Below are positions 63,701 to 64,000 of a stretch of DNA of 64,000 nucleotides, in pieces. Position 1 is the first letter of the stretch. Every line of letters begins with the position of its first letter. A program made the translations under genes and the position numbers. The stretch comes from Anarhynchus alexandrinus (Eukaryota > Chordata > Aves > Charadriiformes > Charadriidae): NCBI GenBank assembly GCA_008711295.1, contig VUYV01000041.1:5493790-5557789 (forward strand). Direction: 5' to 3'. Under the pieces are notes generated by a model that was not told the origin of the DNA, made no database searches, and worked only from the letters and a program-made list of their open reading frames with translations.

Positions 63701-64000
63701 TGTGATTCTGGAGCTTATGTGAGGAGAGGGAGATGTTTCTTTGACCGCTTCAGGCTAGTTCTTAATCAACTTTGAGCTCTTGTACACTGCAAGGAGCTCT
63801 CAAAGGTCCTTTCAGGGACTAGTAGCATCTTTGTTGCACCTCCCCAGAGCTTGAATTGTTTGTCTATGTAAAACTGCAAAGATTTGTATAACATAAGATA
63901 CAGAGGTTTTGTAAGAAAGACTACCAAGTACCTAACTTCAAGTTCGGTACTTATTCTCAATTTTTCACAGAGGTAATTATTCTCAATAATTATTTGGACA

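Larger units (their letters stand above)
40087..64000 (+). other. KITLG: KITLG intron 1 (first 23.9 kb, incomplete)
   Basis: The intron begins with the donor GTGAGT after CAA. It should be followed by an exon 2 that starts with the codons for TWI and the hydrophobic signal-peptide core. I searched by eye for that sequence after a pyrimidine-AG acceptor and did not find it, so intron 1 runs past the window. A very long first intron is normal for vertebrate KITLG. The first 900 bp belong to the CpG island. The rest is AT-rich and holds the elements listed separately. ORFs inside it (151 codons or fewer) look random. Confidence 0.85.

Overview
This is a vertebrate, almost certainly avian, genomic window. 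The evidence is several CR1 retrotransposon 3' ends with the bird-type tail of short ATTCTATG-like repeats, AT-rich gene-poor DNA depleted in CpG, and one GC-rich promoter interrupted by an assembly gap. No prokaryotic features are present, and nearly all open reading frames are chance ORFs.

The one recognisable gene is KITLG (stem cell factor / KIT ligand) on the + strand. Its CpG-island promoter lies at about 39.27-40.98 kb, with a TATAAAAG box at 39801-39808 and a 107-base N gap at 39610-39716. Exon 1 ends at 40086. It holds the 5' leader and only five codons (MKKAQ, 40072-40086), followed by a GTGAGT donor. The rest of the window, 40087-64000, is the start of intron 1. Exon 2 is not in view.

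The most interesting signal is in the leader. The first AUG (39971) opens a 34-codon upstream ORF that begins MRGLSAAA and ends LQRCRSL. Its TGA overlaps the KITLG AUG as ATGA. A second, 7-codon uORF (39997-40020, MLELRFR) is nested inside it in another frame. From memory, the human KITLG leader has both uORFs, with the same ATGA overlap, the same 24-nt length for the short one, and only a 9-nt length difference for the long one. This looks like an ancient translational-control module, possibly reinitiation-coupled, on a dosage-sensitive cytokine.

Layout: 1-39.2 kb is upstream intergenic DNA. It holds CR1 copies at 6.6-7.4 kb and 14.0-14.2 kb, a long decayed CR1/L3-like ORF2 relic at 17.6-19.3 kb, an imperfect palindromic repeat at 24.9 kb, three 24-bp-period tandem duplications at 22.6-26.3 kb, and a small GC-rich patch at 30.8-31.1 kb. 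39.3-41 kb is the KITLG promoter and exon 1. 41-64 kb is intron 1, with a CpG-retaining block at 43.5-44.4 kb, an old CR1-like relic near 51.9 kb and a clear CR1 copy at 56.2-56.7 kb. All recognised CR1 pieces lie on the + strand.
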